DNA of 64,000 nt, taken from NCBI GenBank assembly GCA_022824495.1, contig JAJDZU010000002.1:28585-92584 (forward strand), written 5' to 3'. Shown here in pieces: positions 34,886 through 43,718 of this stretch (within the stretch, counting starts at the first letter, position 1; each line of letters opens with the position of its first letter). Origin of the DNA: Chloroflexota bacterium. GTDB taxonomy: Bacteria; Chloroflexota; UBA11872. A program made the translations under genes and the position numbers. The notes beneath the pieces are model-generated. The model did no database searches. It was given only the letters and a program-made list of their open reading frames with translations, and had not been told where the DNA came from.

Positions 34886-35695
34886 ATGTACAGCCGTGCC
34901 AAGCGCCGTGCGCACCAGATCGTGAACAGCCCGGACGACGGCGGTCGCGCGAGCCGGATCTTCGACCAGACCATTTTTGTTCTGATCGGACTTACGGCGT
35001 TCGGAATCGTGCTGGAGACGATAGAGCCGATCCGCCAGGCTGCCGCCGGAGCGTTCGCCGTTATCGAAGTCGTCACGGTGGCGGTCTTTACCTTCGAGTA
35101 CGTGCTGCGAGTGTGGTCATGTACCGAAGATCCGGAATTCGCGCACCCGCTCAAAGGCCGCCTGCGGTTTGCCGTGCAGCCACTCATCTTGGTGGACCTG
35201 CTGGCGATCCTACCGTTCTACGTGGGCCAGGATCTGCGCTTCGCGCGTGTGCTGCGACTGTTGCGGCTGATGAAACTGACGCGGTACTCGGAGTCCATGT
35301 CCATCATCGGCGAGGTGCTGCGCAATCGACGCGATTCCCTGATTTCAACGCTGTTCGTGGGGTTTGTGCTCCTGCTGTTCGCGTCGTCGCTCATGTACCT
35401 CGCGGAGCGGGACGCCCAGCCGGAAGGGTTCTCAAGCATTCCGGCGGCAATGTGGTGGGGGATGGTGACGCTAACCACGGTGGGATACGGCGACCTGTTT
35501 CCTGTAACGCCGCTGGGACGTGGATTCGGCGCGGTGGTGGCGCTGCTGGGCATTGGCTTGTTCGCGTTGCCCGCCGGCATTTTGGGGTCCGCGTTCGTGG
35601 AGGAGTTGGACCGGCGGCGGGCCGGTGAACCCGAGGATCGAATCTGCCCGCATTGCGGCAAGGAGTTGCACGACGACGAGGGTCCTGGCGCGTGA
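34886..35695 (+). CDS. Voltage-gated-type potassium channel
   Basis: This is a 269-residue six-TM Kv-like channel. The S4 helix bears regularly spaced Arg/Lys (RFARVLRLLRLMKLTR, residues 118-133), and the pore loop contains the K+ selectivity filter TTVGYGD (197-203), preceded by AAMWWGMVTL. The soluble C-terminus ends in a short CPHCGKEL knuckle, half of a zinc ribbon, which could pair between subunits. It sits 11 nt after ubiX on the same strand. Confidence 0.93.
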   Translation: MYSRAKRRAHQIVNSPDDGGRASRIFDQTIFVLIGLTAFGIVLETIEPIRQAAAGAFAVIEVVTVAVFTFEYVLRVWSCTEDPEFAHPLKGRLRFAVQPLILVDLLAILPFYVGQDLRFARVLRLLRLMKLTRYSESMSIIGEVLRNRRDSLISTLFVGFVLLLFASSLMYLAERDAQPEGFSSIPAAMWWGMVTLTTVGYGDLFPVTPLGRGFGAVVALLGIGLFALPAGILGSAFVEELDRRRAGEPEDRICPHCGKELHDDEGPGA

Positions 35696-35746
35696 CTGGC
35701 GGAGCGCTGCTAGCCTCTGGCGACTGGCGAGTCCACCGAGTTCCCA

Positions 35747-36595
35747 ATGGCGCCTGAGCGATCAGCAGTAGTCGACACGCACAACCACTACTGGCAGGTG
35801 GGGACTGACGACCTGTACTGGCTGGACGATCCGACGCATCCGGTTCTTGGAAAGGACTATCTGCCGCCTGACCTGAAACCGCACATGGACACAGTTGGGG
35901 TGGCGCAGTCGGTGATTGTGCAGGCGTCGCACGCCTGGAAGGACCAGCTGGCGTACCTCGAATTGGCCGAGACATACGCCTACGTAACCGGCGTGATCGC
36001 GTGGGTGGATCTGCAGGCGCCGGACGTGGGAGACCGGGTAGACGAGTTGGCGGCGAATCCGTGGTTCAAGGGAATCCGGGCCGGAGCCGAGGACCAGGCG
36101 GATACGGCCTGGCTGGCGCGTGATGATGTGCGGCGCGGCATCGGCGCCGTGCTGAATCGCGGGCACGTTGTGGAACTGCTGGTCAAGACTCCGCACCTCC
36201 CACACGTGCCACAGATCGCGCGCGAAAACGAGGGCGGACGGTTGATCGTCGACCACCTGGCCAAGCCGCCGTTCGAGACGCCCGAGATGGCAGTGTGGCA
36301 GGAGCGGTTCCTTGCCTTGGCGCCGTTCGAACACCTGCGGATCAAAATCTCGGGGTTGCTGGTGGAGTGCCCGACGTCGCCTATGACGGACACGATTCGA
36401 GCGGCGGTGGACCCGGTGCTGGACAACTTTCCCATCGAACGACTGATCTGGGGAAGCGACTGGCCGGTGGCACTGCTGGCAGCGGGATACGAGGAGACGT
36501 TCGAGCAGGTTACGGGCGCGCTGGACCGGCTAAACGCGAACGAGCGCGCGGCGGTACTTGGCGAAAACGCACGAGAGTTCTATCGCCTGCCATGA
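35747..36595 (+). CDS. Amidohydrolase 2 family metal-dependent hydrolase (PDC-lactonase-like)
   Basis: The protein has 282 residues. The metal-binding motif is VVDTHNHYW near the N-terminus, with LIVDHLAKPP and KISGLL in the middle and IERLIWGSDWPVALL near the C-terminus (the Asp is catalytic). These are typical of the amidohydrolase_2 group that includes 2-pyrone-4,6-dicarboxylate lactonase, L-fucono-1,5-lactonase and L-rhamnono-lactonase. Its stop overlaps the start of the SDR gene (ATGA), so the pair likely act in one pathway, perhaps lactone hydrolysis after sugar oxidation. Confidence 0.9.
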   Translation: MAPERSAVVDTHNHYWQVGTDDLYWLDDPTHPVLGKDYLPPDLKPHMDTVGVAQSVIVQASHAWKDQLAYLELAETYAYVTGVIAWVDLQAPDVGDRVDELAANPWFKGIRAGAEDQADTAWLARDDVRRGIGAVLNRGHVVELLVKTPHLPHVPQIARENEGGRLIVDHLAKPPFETPEMAVWQERFLALAPFEHLRIKISGLLVECPTSPMTDTIRAAVDPVLDNFPIERLIWGSDWPVALLAAGYEETFEQVTGALDRLNANERAAVLGENAREFYRLP

Positions 36596-37383
36596 GCAAG
36601 GGACGGCTGGCCGGCAAGGTCGCGGTGGTTACGGGAGCGGCCGGGGGAATCGGCGAAGCGACGGCACGGCTGTTTGCGCGTGAGGGCGCCCGCGTGGTGC
36701 TGGCCGATTACATGGGCGAGGCCGTGGCTGCACACGCGGCGGACATTGAGGAAGCAGGGGGGCAAGCCGTTGGCGTAACCGCCGACGTGCGGGTAATGAA
36801 TGACGTGCGGCGGGCGATCGAAACGGCGACGGTTCGCTGGGGTCGCCTGGACGTGTTGCACAACAACGTGGGGGTGAACTTCCACGCCCTGATCGGCGAG
36901 GCCAGCGAGGAGCACTTCCTGGAGTGCCTGAACATCAACCTCTTGAGCGTCTATCGGGGCTGCCACGTAGCTGCGCCGATTATGCAGGCGCAGGGTGGCG
37001 GGTCGATCATCAACACCTCGTCGGTGCAGGGGATCATGGGCTTTGACACGTACTCGGCCTACGCCTCCGCCAAGTCAGGGATGCTCGGCCTGACTCGGCA
37101 GATGGCCGTGGACTACGGATGCCACGGCATCCGGGTGAACGCCGTGCTGCCGGGCGGGATCGACACACCGATGTGGAGGGCCGAGGTTGCGGCTGTGCCG
37201 GACATCCAGGCCTTGATCGACGAGTCGGCGTCGCGGATCCCTCTGCAGCGGATCGGGGAGGCCGAGGACATCGCCAACGCGGTGCTGTTCCTGGCGAGCG
37301 ACGAGTCGTCGTACGTGACGGGGCAGCAACTGGTGGTGGATGGCGGGCTGAGCATTGCGGGGACACGGCCGAACGAGCGATAG
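36592..37383 (+). CDS. Short-chain dehydrogenase/reductase (classical SDR)
   Basis: The protein is 263 residues from ATG 36592, which overlaps the amidohydrolase stop; a longer open frame upstream lies in the shadow of that gene. The NAD(P) site is VVTGAAGGIGEATA, followed by NNVG, the active-site Ser in IINTSSVQG and YSAYASAKSG with Tyr and Lys, then the terminal YVTGQQLVVDGGLS. In the lactonase-coupled context it may be a sugar dehydrogenase. Confidence 0.93.
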   Translation: MSKGRLAGKVAVVTGAAGGIGEATARLFAREGARVVLADYMGEAVAAHAADIEEAGGQAVGVTADVRVMNDVRRAIETATVRWGRLDVLHNNVGVNFHALIGEASEEHFLECLNINLLSVYRGCHVAAPIMQAQGGGSIINTSSVQGIMGFDTYSAYASAKSGMLGLTRQMAVDYGCHGIRVNAVLPGGIDTPMWRAEVAAVPDIQALIDESASRIPLQRIGEAEDIANAVLFLASDESSYVTGQQLVVDGGLSIAGTRPNER

Positions 37384-37479
37384 GCCCATTCGAGACCGCA
37401 CACGCAACACAGACCGACCAAAACTGACTACGTGACGCATAGAATCCTTCTAAGCGATCCAACGAGGGAAAGCCTGTCA

Positions 37480-39045
37480 ATGGGGATGACCAAGCGAGAC
37501 TTCCTGCGATCCATCGGCGCGGTTGCCGGGGTGGGTGCGGCCTATCACACGATGAGCGCGCTGGGCCTGCTTGGGCCCGTCATGGCGCGGGCGACGGCGC
37601 CCGAGCTTCCGCTTGGATCAGGCCACGGGAAGCGCGTGGTGATCCTGGGCGCAGGGATTTCGGGGATGACGGCAGCCTATGAGCTCTCCAAGGCCGGATA
37701 TCACTGCACGATCCTGGAAGCCACGAACCGGGCCGGCGGTCGGAACCTGACCGTGCGGGGCGGGGACGTGATCCGGGAAACGGATAGCCGGCAGTGGGTC
37801 GACTTCGACCAGGAAGATCACCTGTACGCCAACATGGGACCGGCTCGCATTCCGTACCACCACCGGGTCATCCTGGGCTACTGCAAGGAGTTCGGGGTGG
37901 AACTCGAGGTCTTTACGAATGACAACCGCGGCGCCTTGTTTCACAACTCAGAGCGCTTTGGCGGCCAGTCGGTCGTTGGCCGCCAGGTGATGACGGACTT
38001 GCGCGGCTACATCGCCGAGCTTCTCGCCAAGGCGGTCAACCGAAACGCGCTGGATGATGAGCTAACGGGTGACGACAAGGAGCGCGTGCTGGCGATGCTC
38101 ACCTCGTTCGGCGGGCTCAACCCAGACCACCTCTACGCCGGTTCGAATCGCAGTGGCTATCAAGGCGATCAGATTAATGCCGGGATCGCGCCAGGTGACG
38201 TCAACGACCCGCTGGACTTCAGCGAACTGCTCAAGGCGGACTTCTGGCAGTACAAGCTCCACTTCAGCCACTTTCTCAACCAGAACCCCACAATGTTCCA
38301 GCCCGTGGGCGGGATGGACGCCATCCCCAAAGCCTTTCAGGCGCGCGTGGGGCACCTGATTCACTTCGGGAGCATCGTGGAGGAGATCCGCAAGACGCCG
38401 CAAGGCGTTCGGATCGTCTACCACAACCAGCCCCGCAATGCGGTCGAGGCGGTCGAGGCGGACTTTGCCATTTGCACGATTCCGGCACCGGTACTCAAGG
38501 ACATCCCTAACGACTTCACGTCCGAGACCCAGGCGGCCATTGCATCGATCGAGTATGTGCCCGCAGTCAAAATCGGGTTCCAGGCGCGCCGGCGCTTCTG
38601 GGAGGAGGATCACGCCATTTACGGCGGGATTACCTGGACCGATCAGGACATCACGCAGATCTGGTACCCGGCTTACGGCTATCACCGAAAGAAGGGCGTC
38701 ATCATGGGCGCCTATATCTGGGACGACCGACCCGGCCAGGGCTTGCGCTACAGCCAGATGACCCCGCCGGAACGCCTGAAGGCGGCTATGGCCGAGGGTG
38801 CGCACATGCATCCCGGCTACGCGGATGAGATTGAGTCAGGCGTCAGCCGCGCCTGGGCGAAGGTTCCGTTTCAGAAGGGCGGCTGGCCTGAGAACTCTCA
38901 AGCGCCGGCCGCCCTGCAACAGCCCGATGGGGCTATCTACTTCGCCGGCGACCAGGCCACAGCCCTACCCGGCTGGCAGGAAGGCGCCGCGCTGGCGGCG
39001 CATGCGGCGGTGGAGGCGATACACGCAAGGGTGACGGCGAGTTAG
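37480..39045 (+). CDS. Flavin-containing amine oxidase family protein, Tat-like signal
   Basis: The protein is 521 residues from ATG 37480, preferred because GAGGGAAAG precedes it and the export signal MGMTKRDFLRSIGAVAG follows directly; the frame is open from GTG 37432. The FAD motif VVILGAGISGMTAAYELSKAG ends at Glu80, followed by EATNRAGGR, the GG doublet of monoamine and L-amino-acid oxidases. The C-terminal FAD segment is IYFAGDQATALPGWQEGA. The signal has KR rather than RR but a TatP-like FLRSIGA. It is likely exported and folded with FAD. The amine or amino-acid substrate is unknown. Confidence 0.88.
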   Translation: MGMTKRDFLRSIGAVAGVGAAYHTMSALGLLGPVMARATAPELPLGSGHGKRVVILGAGISGMTAAYELSKAGYHCTILEATNRAGGRNLTVRGGDVIRETDSRQWVDFDQEDHLYANMGPARIPYHHRVILGYCKEFGVELEVFTNDNRGALFHNSERFGGQSVVGRQVMTDLRGYIAELLAKAVNRNALDDELTGDDKERVLAMLTSFGGLNPDHLYAGSNRSGYQGDQINAGIAPGDVNDPLDFSELLKADFWQYKLHFSHFLNQNPTMFQPVGGMDAIPKAFQARVGHLIHFGSIVEEIRKTPQGVRIVYHNQPRNAVEAVEADFAICTIPAPVLKDIPNDFTSETQAAIASIEYVPAVKIGFQARRRFWEEDHAIYGGITWTDQDITQIWYPAYGYHRKKGVIMGAYIWDDRPGQGLRYSQMTPPERLKAAMAEGAHMHPGYADEIESGVSRAWAKVPFQKGGWPENSQAPAALQQPDGAIYFAGDQATALPGWQEGAALAAHAAVEAIHARVTAS

Positions 39046-39222
39046 TTCGGGCCTGGCGGTGCCTCGCGCGGCCTAGCGAGCGGCAGACTAACGTTGACGT
39101 TGGAAATCGCGACGCCGGGTGCGGTCTGGATCGGCGCGGATCCTGGCGGAAGACATAAGTTCGAGTAGCGGGCGCTATTCGAAGGCGTTTAGGACCCACG
39201 ATTCACTCCTTGCCGACCCTTG

Positions 39223-40932
39223 CTACGAGGCAGCGGGAATCACCGGCAAGAGCACGTGTGACGGGTGGGCGGGGTTGTGGAGGATGGTTTGGTGGGCGAC
39301 GCGGATCTCTGCGTCGGTGGCGGGGTCGTTGCCGGTGTTGAGGTTGCGGTCGAAGCGGGGGAAGTTTGAGGACGAGACTTCGAGGCGGATGCGGTGGCCG
39401 CGCTTGAAGACGTTGGCGGTGACGCCGGCTTCGATCTCGTACTGCTCGACGGCGCCGGGCGTGAGCAATTGGGGCAGATCCTGTCCGTGGCGATAGCGGG
39501 CGCGGAGGATGCCGTCACAGAGGTTCATGGCGTATCCGGTGGGTGAGACATCGACGAGCTTGGCGGTCCAGTCGGTATCGAGGCCATCGGTGGCGGCGTG
39601 GAGGACGAGCTTGATGGGGCCGATGACTTTGAGGTCCTGCTCAAGCGGCGCGGAGGTGTAGCAGAGGACATCGTGGCGGGCCTCGACGGGACGCTGGTCG
39701 TAGGGGCCCCAGGGCTCGATGTGGGGGGTGCAGCAGTTGGCTCCGCCGAGGGACTGGACAGGGAACTCGGGGTCGTAGACGAAGGTGTCGGCGGCTTCAT
39801 CGCCCGGTACGTCGAGCGAAAGTGATCCGTCGCCGCGGGCGGAGTTGGCAGCGCCGCCGGAGTGGAGGTGCCAGGGCTGCCAGTCAGTGCGGGCCAGGGG
39901 CCATTCGTGCTCGTCCTGCCACTGGTTGACGCCCATGACGAAGAGGCGGAGCGGAGGCTCGTCAGCCGAAGGCGCGCCGTTGCCCTTGAGCCAGCGGTCG
40001 AACCAGGCGCGTTCCAGGGCGTTGATGTTGACGACCGAGCCGGCGCCGAAGTCGATATCACCGCAGCGCGGAGCGCCGGGGAGGTCGTTGCCCAGGTGGT
40101 GGGGCCAGGGGCCCATGATGAGTCGGGATTGGCGGGCGGCGGCGGACCCGCCGTGCAGGCGCAGGCCGTTGAACTGGTCGAAGGCCTGGGGAGCGTAAAG
40201 GTCGTACCAGCCGCCCATGACGAAGGCGGGAACGGTGATGTCGTTCCAATGCGGGCGGGTGTCGATGGAGGCCCAGTAGGGATCGTTGGCGGGCAGGTGG
40301 AGCCAGTCGTTCCAGAAGTCGAGTTCGCGACCGGCGTGGCCGGGGATGTCCTGGAGCGGAAGGACGCGGCAGATTTCGGTCCAGTTCTCGAAGTCGATGG
40401 ACTGGGCGGTGCGACCGTCGACGCGGAGACCCCAGTTGATCATCACGCCAAGCTGAAAGACGCCACCGGGGCGAATCAGGCCGGTGAGGTAGTCGATGCA
40501 GATGGACTGGGGCGCCAGGCAAGTGAGACTCGGGTGTTGCAGCGGGGCGCTGAGCCACTGGACTGAGCCCAGGTAGGAGCGGCCGGACATGCCGATGCGG
40601 CCGTTGCTCCAGGGTTGTGAGCTGATCCAGGCCTGGGTGTCGTAGCCGTCCTCGGGTTCGGCGACGAAGGGGGACCAGGAACCGTCGGAGTCCCAGCGTC
40701 CGCGGACGTCCTGGATAACGCAGGCGTAGCCGTTATCGGCCAGGGCGCGGCCCTTGCGGATGTTCTGGTAGGAGGCGTTGTTGTAGGGGGTGCGGATCAG
40801 GACGGTGGGGACACGGGAGTCGGGAGTCTCGCCCGCGCCGCGGGGGAGATAGACATCGGCCGACAGATACACGCCGTCGCGCATTCGCACGCGGCGATTG
40901 ACCTGAACCTGGACGGCGCTGGTGGTGGTCAC
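39223..40932 (-). CDS. CocE/NonD family X-Pro dipeptidyl-peptidase-like serine hydrolase
   Basis: The protein is 569 residues from GTG 40932 (MTTTSAVQVQVNRRVRMRDGV); the frame stays open 276 codons upstream, but that DNA is repeat-rich and not protein-like. The alpha/beta-hydrolase domain begins with RMRDGVYLSADVYLP. The oxyanion and nucleophile regions read VLIRTPYNN and GRIGMSGRSYLGSVQW (Ser119). The C-terminal jelly-roll domain ends with HRIRLEVSSSNFPRFDRNLNTG, conserved in the family. Homologues hydrolyse acylated amines or esters, e.g. cocaine esterase and alpha-amino-acid ester hydrolase. A palindromic element lies 107 nt upstream of the start. Confidence 0.9.
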   Translation of the reverse strand: MTTTSAVQVQVNRRVRMRDGVYLSADVYLPRGAGETPDSRVPTVLIRTPYNNASYQNIRKGRALADNGYACVIQDVRGRWDSDGSWSPFVAEPEDGYDTQAWISSQPWSNGRIGMSGRSYLGSVQWLSAPLQHPSLTCLAPQSICIDYLTGLIRPGGVFQLGVMINWGLRVDGRTAQSIDFENWTEICRVLPLQDIPGHAGRELDFWNDWLHLPANDPYWASIDTRPHWNDITVPAFVMGGWYDLYAPQAFDQFNGLRLHGGSAAARQSRLIMGPWPHHLGNDLPGAPRCGDIDFGAGSVVNINALERAWFDRWLKGNGAPSADEPPLRLFVMGVNQWQDEHEWPLARTDWQPWHLHSGGAANSARGDGSLSLDVPGDEAADTFVYDPEFPVQSLGGANCCTPHIEPWGPYDQRPVEARHDVLCYTSAPLEQDLKVIGPIKLVLHAATDGLDTDWTAKLVDVSPTGYAMNLCDGILRARYRHGQDLPQLLTPGAVEQYEIEAGVTANVFKRGHRIRLEVSSSNFPRFDRNLNTGNDPATDAEIRVAHQTILHNPAHPSHVLLPVIPAAS

Positions 40933-41039
40933 GTTGCGAATCCGTTGCTCGGCGGCGCCGCCATGATAGGCGCGGGGAGCTGGCACTGACGGGTGGGCGT
41001 CGACGGATGGGGCCGGGAACAGGGGGCTCTCGTGCGCGT

Positions 41040-41063
41040 AAGAGTTTTTTCTAAAAAACTCTT
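41040..41063. repeat. AAGAG...CTCTT palindromic element, copy 1
   Basis: Arms AAGAGTTTTTT (41040-41050) and AAAAAACTCTT (41053-41063) form a perfect AT-rich palindrome in very GC-rich DNA. A second copy with the same flanks (CTCGyGCG on one side, GAGG on the other) lies at 54660-54683. Both sit 105-107 nt upstream of a minus-strand hydrolase start codon, so a conserved regulatory role is possible. Confidence 0.7.
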
Positions 41064-41280
41064 GAGGCTGCGCGGGGTGCTTTTTGGGGTGAGTTTGGGG
41101 GGCGGTTGGGGTGGGGTAGTTCATCGAACGGTTGAGGGTGGAGGACCCCTCACGGGCTTCGGCCGAGGACGCCCGAGCCCCTCGGCGAGCTCTGGACAGG
41201 CTCTGCCTCTCCCCCAGGCGAGGGGCAAGAGCGGCGGCGGGACGGGGGTGGGGCGGGAGTTGGTGGGGGGTGAAGGGGGG

Positions 41281-41333
41281 AACTGTCTCTGGCCAGCCGG
41301 CCCCCAGAGGGGGCCGGCTGGCCAGAGACAGTT
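41281..41333. repeat. 25-bp perfect inverted repeat with 3-nt loop
   Basis: Arms 41281-41305 and 41309-41333 are exactly complementary, with loop AGA. The arms start AACTGTCTCTGGCC and run into five C's. This is the strongest hairpin in the window. It lies in non-coding DNA about 350 nt upstream of the CocE-like gene, with no flanking U tract. Confidence 0.9.
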
Positions 41334-41583
41334 TGGGCGAATTTTTTGCGGAATTGAGGCGATTTGAAGGACCTGGCGCGAACCGCCACAGAGCCGGCGG
41401 GCGCCGCGCGGCGAGGGGGTGAGGGGCGACGCGGGCTGACGGGATTACGGCTCTGGGGCGCGGATTGGACAGGTCGGGCATCGGCAGGTTGGAGACAGGC
41501 GGGGAGGCCGGCCGGCAGAGTGCCCAGCTGTGGAGGAAAGGGGCGAGACTCTGCCAACGGAACCCTCCGCTTAACCCCAGCGT

Positions 41584-41646
41584 GGTTGCGCGGAAGACCC
41601 TCTCCCCAACCCTCTCCCAGAGGGCGAGGGGGCAAGAGCGGCCGCA
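41584..41646. repeat. Dispersed palindromic repeat (CCCTCTCCC family), single copy
   Basis: The unit reads TTGCGCGGAAGACCCTC, then CCCCAACCCTCTCCC, a 3-4-nt loop, and a G-rich complementary arm followed by CAAGAGCGGCCGC. The same unit with the same GCGCGGAAGACCCTC lead-in is embedded in the sulfatase gene at 63594-63655, and related units form tandem arrays at 50.68-52.0 kb. Confidence 0.8.
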
Positions 41647-42186
41647 TCTTCGAGGACGAGGGGTGTCTTGCAAAGGTGGCGAACGGGCGAGGAGGGCACG
41701 GAAGAAAATCGACCAGAGATGGAGCGCCCAGGGCGGCGAGGGGGACGGAAGGGCGGACACGAGGGGTTCCTACAGGGACGGGACAGCGACACATTCGATT
41801 GTACACCAATTGAATACCGAGGGCTAGCGGGCCTGGGACGAGGGGGCGGGGCAGCGGCGGGCGTTGGCCGCGCATTGGCAGGTATTCAGTGGGGAAGGGG
41901 AGAGGTCAGAGGGGAGAGAATTGAGACGGAAAGAGAAGTCAAGGAAGGCGAGAATCCCCATTCGACAAGCTCAGGGCAGGCCTCTTCGGCAGGCTCAGGA
42001 CAGGTCTCAGCGGACTCTGAGAACGGGTGACGACGGCTACAATGGGGGCAGCATCAAAGGGGCGGCCCCGGTGCATGCAGCGGGGATGGTTGAGGTCCGG
42101 TCGGCGAGTTCGCCGTCAATCGAGAGGGGCGCCCACGTGCATCACCGAGTCCACAGTCGAAGCAGCAGCGGCTCTCGGGGTATCCG

Positions 42187-42471
42187 ATGACGGCAGATTT
42201 GTCCGCGATCGACATCGAGCGACGATTGACGGCCATTGAGGCCACCCTGCCGACGTTCGCGACCAAGGCCGACATTCAGTCACTGCGAGCTGAAATCCAG
42301 CTGATGCGGTCGGAGTGGAAGGCGGACCTGGGCGATATGAAGGCCGACCTGCACGCGCGTGAGGCGCGGCTGATCAAGTGGGTTGCCGGGCTCGTGGTGG
42401 CCGGGGCGGCTGCGGCGGCCGGGGTGGCTATTGCCGTGAACCAAATTCTTGCGGCCGGCGTGGGGGGCTGA
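42187..42471 (+). CDS. Small coiled-coil plus transmembrane protein
   Basis: This 94-residue protein has a heptad-like amphipathic N-terminal region (IERRLTAIEATLPTFATKADIQSLRAEIQL, then KADLGDMKADLHAREARL) followed by one Ala/Val-rich membrane helix (about residues 64-90, starting LIKWVAGLVVAG). The ATKAD..SLRAE...RLIKW pattern resembles DUF1640/CCDC90-type small anchors. It is a distant relative of the 65-residue gene at 56344 (shared YATKADxxxLK then one TM helix). The function is unknown; it is probably a membrane-tethered coiled coil. Confidence 0.65.
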   Translation: MTADLSAIDIERRLTAIEATLPTFATKADIQSLRAEIQLMRSEWKADLGDMKADLHAREARLIKWVAGLVVAGAAAAAGVAIAVNQILAAGVGG

Positions 42472-42790
42472 TCGGAGTTCACGCAGGACGCGACGTGGGC
42501 TGACGAGTTAGGCGCGGGAGGCGGGCCGGGGCCGGGGATGGCGGATGCTGGCAATGTCGTCAATGCCAGCGATGTAGTCAGGGCGTGCGTTGATTGACGT
42601 GGCGGCGGTCACCAAACAGCTGGCGTGTCGCTTCTGCCGAATATCTTTGGATTCGCAGGCGCTGGGCGGAAGGGTGCCGAAAACCCGGTTCGGCTGAATG
42701 ATGGCACTTATACTGCTCATCCAGCTAGGCGGCTCTCGCGATGCGAACACACTGGAATACAAGCGACTCGAGGAAGTCTGATGTCCCAAC
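42472..42790. other. Intergenic region at left boundary of lower-GC island
   Basis: These 319 bases hold no supported gene. An imperfect inverted repeat GCTGGCA...TGCCAGC lies near 42547-42570. GC content falls to the right, toward the FRG gene, so this looks like the junction of an acquired segment. A TATACT hexamer near 42710 could be a -10 box, but no convincing -35 was found. Confidence 0.4.
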
Positions 42791-43714
42791 ATGCCTAGGC
42801 ACTCTCATCGAACCACGAGGGTCAGAGTTACCCGCTGTGACGACTGGGATGACTTCATCCAGTCACTGCGGCACATAGCAGCCAAGCTACACGCCCAGCG
42901 AATCTTCCGTGGCCACGCAAGTCCGAATTGGAAACTCTCGTCAACCTGGGAGAGAAAAATCAGTAATCGAAGATCCTACAACCGTCCTTACAGTCGACGT
43001 AGCATTTATGAGCCCGATGGTGGATATGAAAGAGAGCGCGACAAAGGACTAAGGCAGTTTAAGCACCTCGCCACGGCTATTCCTGAGATTCCACTGCAGA
43101 TGTCGGATTGCGACAACGATTGGTGGGCACTCGGTAGGCATTACGGCTTAGACACCCCTCTGCTCGATTGGTCCAGGAGTCCTTTCGTAGCCGCATTCTG
43201 GGCTCTTGCAGAACGGGTTAGAGTAGAGAAGCTGCGCCCGGATCGGACCCATTCAACTATTATAGACTACACGTCGAAGCACCCCATTGTAGTGTGGGAG
43301 CTTGCCTTCTTGGACTTTGATTCATCGGTCTCCGATCAATCGAAAGTGTTTCGGCCTCCGGAGTTTGAGCTCATCGACAACGCAAGCTTTGATCTCCATA
43401 GACAACGAGCGCAGCAAGGAGTGTTCACTCGCCTCGAACACGATGAGCACACTGACATTGAGAGTTATTTGGCATCCAGGAACCTCGGCGCGGTTCTTGA
43501 GCGGTATGAGATACCTTGCTTTTCCATGGACGATCTTAGCGTGGCGATGTCTGATCTTGAGCGCATGAACATTCATTATGGGACGGTCTTCCCCGATCCT
43601 CACGGTGCGGCGATTCAAACGAATCTGGAGCCTGACTGGTTTATGTTCAGAAATGAAGGAGAAGGACGCCTAGAGACTCCTCTTTGGGGTCGTGCCCCGG
43701 TGGAAAAGAGCTAG
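42791..43714 (+). CDS. FRG-domain protein
   Basis: The protein has 307 residues. The FRG domain is clear: RIFRGHASPNWKLSSTWERK near residues 37-57, then a basic segment, LRQFKHLATAIPEIPLQ, and the hallmark GLDTPLLDWSRSPFVAAFWALAE. FRG domains occur in many uncharacterised proteins near restriction and phage-defence genes; their biochemical activity is not established. It lies 4 nt upstream of the methyltransferase-nuclease gene, whose ribosome-binding site is within its 3' end, so the two form one operon. Its GC content looks lower than that of the housekeeping genes to the left. Confidence 0.83.
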   Translation: MPRHSHRTTRVRVTRCDDWDDFIQSLRHIAAKLHAQRIFRGHASPNWKLSSTWERKISNRRSYNRPYSRRSIYEPDGGYERERDKGLRQFKHLATAIPEIPLQMSDCDNDWWALGRHYGLDTPLLDWSRSPFVAAFWALAERVRVEKLRPDRTHSTIIDYTSKHPIVVWELAFLDFDSSVSDQSKVFRPPEFELIDNASFDLHRQRAQQGVFTRLEHDEHTDIESYLASRNLGAVLERYEIPCFSMDDLSVAMSDLERMNIHYGTVFPDPHGAAIQTNLEPDWFMFRNEGEGRLETPLWGRAPVEKS

Positions 43715-43718
43715 CCTA

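Larger units (their letters stand above)
40933..42186. other. 1.25-kb repeat-rich intergenic region
   Basis: No gene was recognised. The stretch contains the AAGAG...CTCTT palindrome (41040-41063), a 25-bp perfect inverted repeat (41281-41333), copies of the CCCTCTCCC-type dispersed palindrome (about 41205-41235 and 41589-41646) and a 'TTCGACAAGCTCAGG' type repeat (about 41962-42006). Long open frames on both strands here are due to high GC. Confidence 0.7.

Noticed and set aside
40933..41760. Upstream extension of the CocE/NonD reading frame (276 codons)
   Set aside because: The translation is Pro/Arg/Ser-rich and runs through inverted repeats and dispersed palindromes; the conserved domain begins right after the GTG at 40932.
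42508..42792. Minus-strand ORF of 94 codons between the small membrane gene and the FRG gene
   Set aside because: It has no ribosome site, no recognisable domain and spans the GC transition; the translation looks random.
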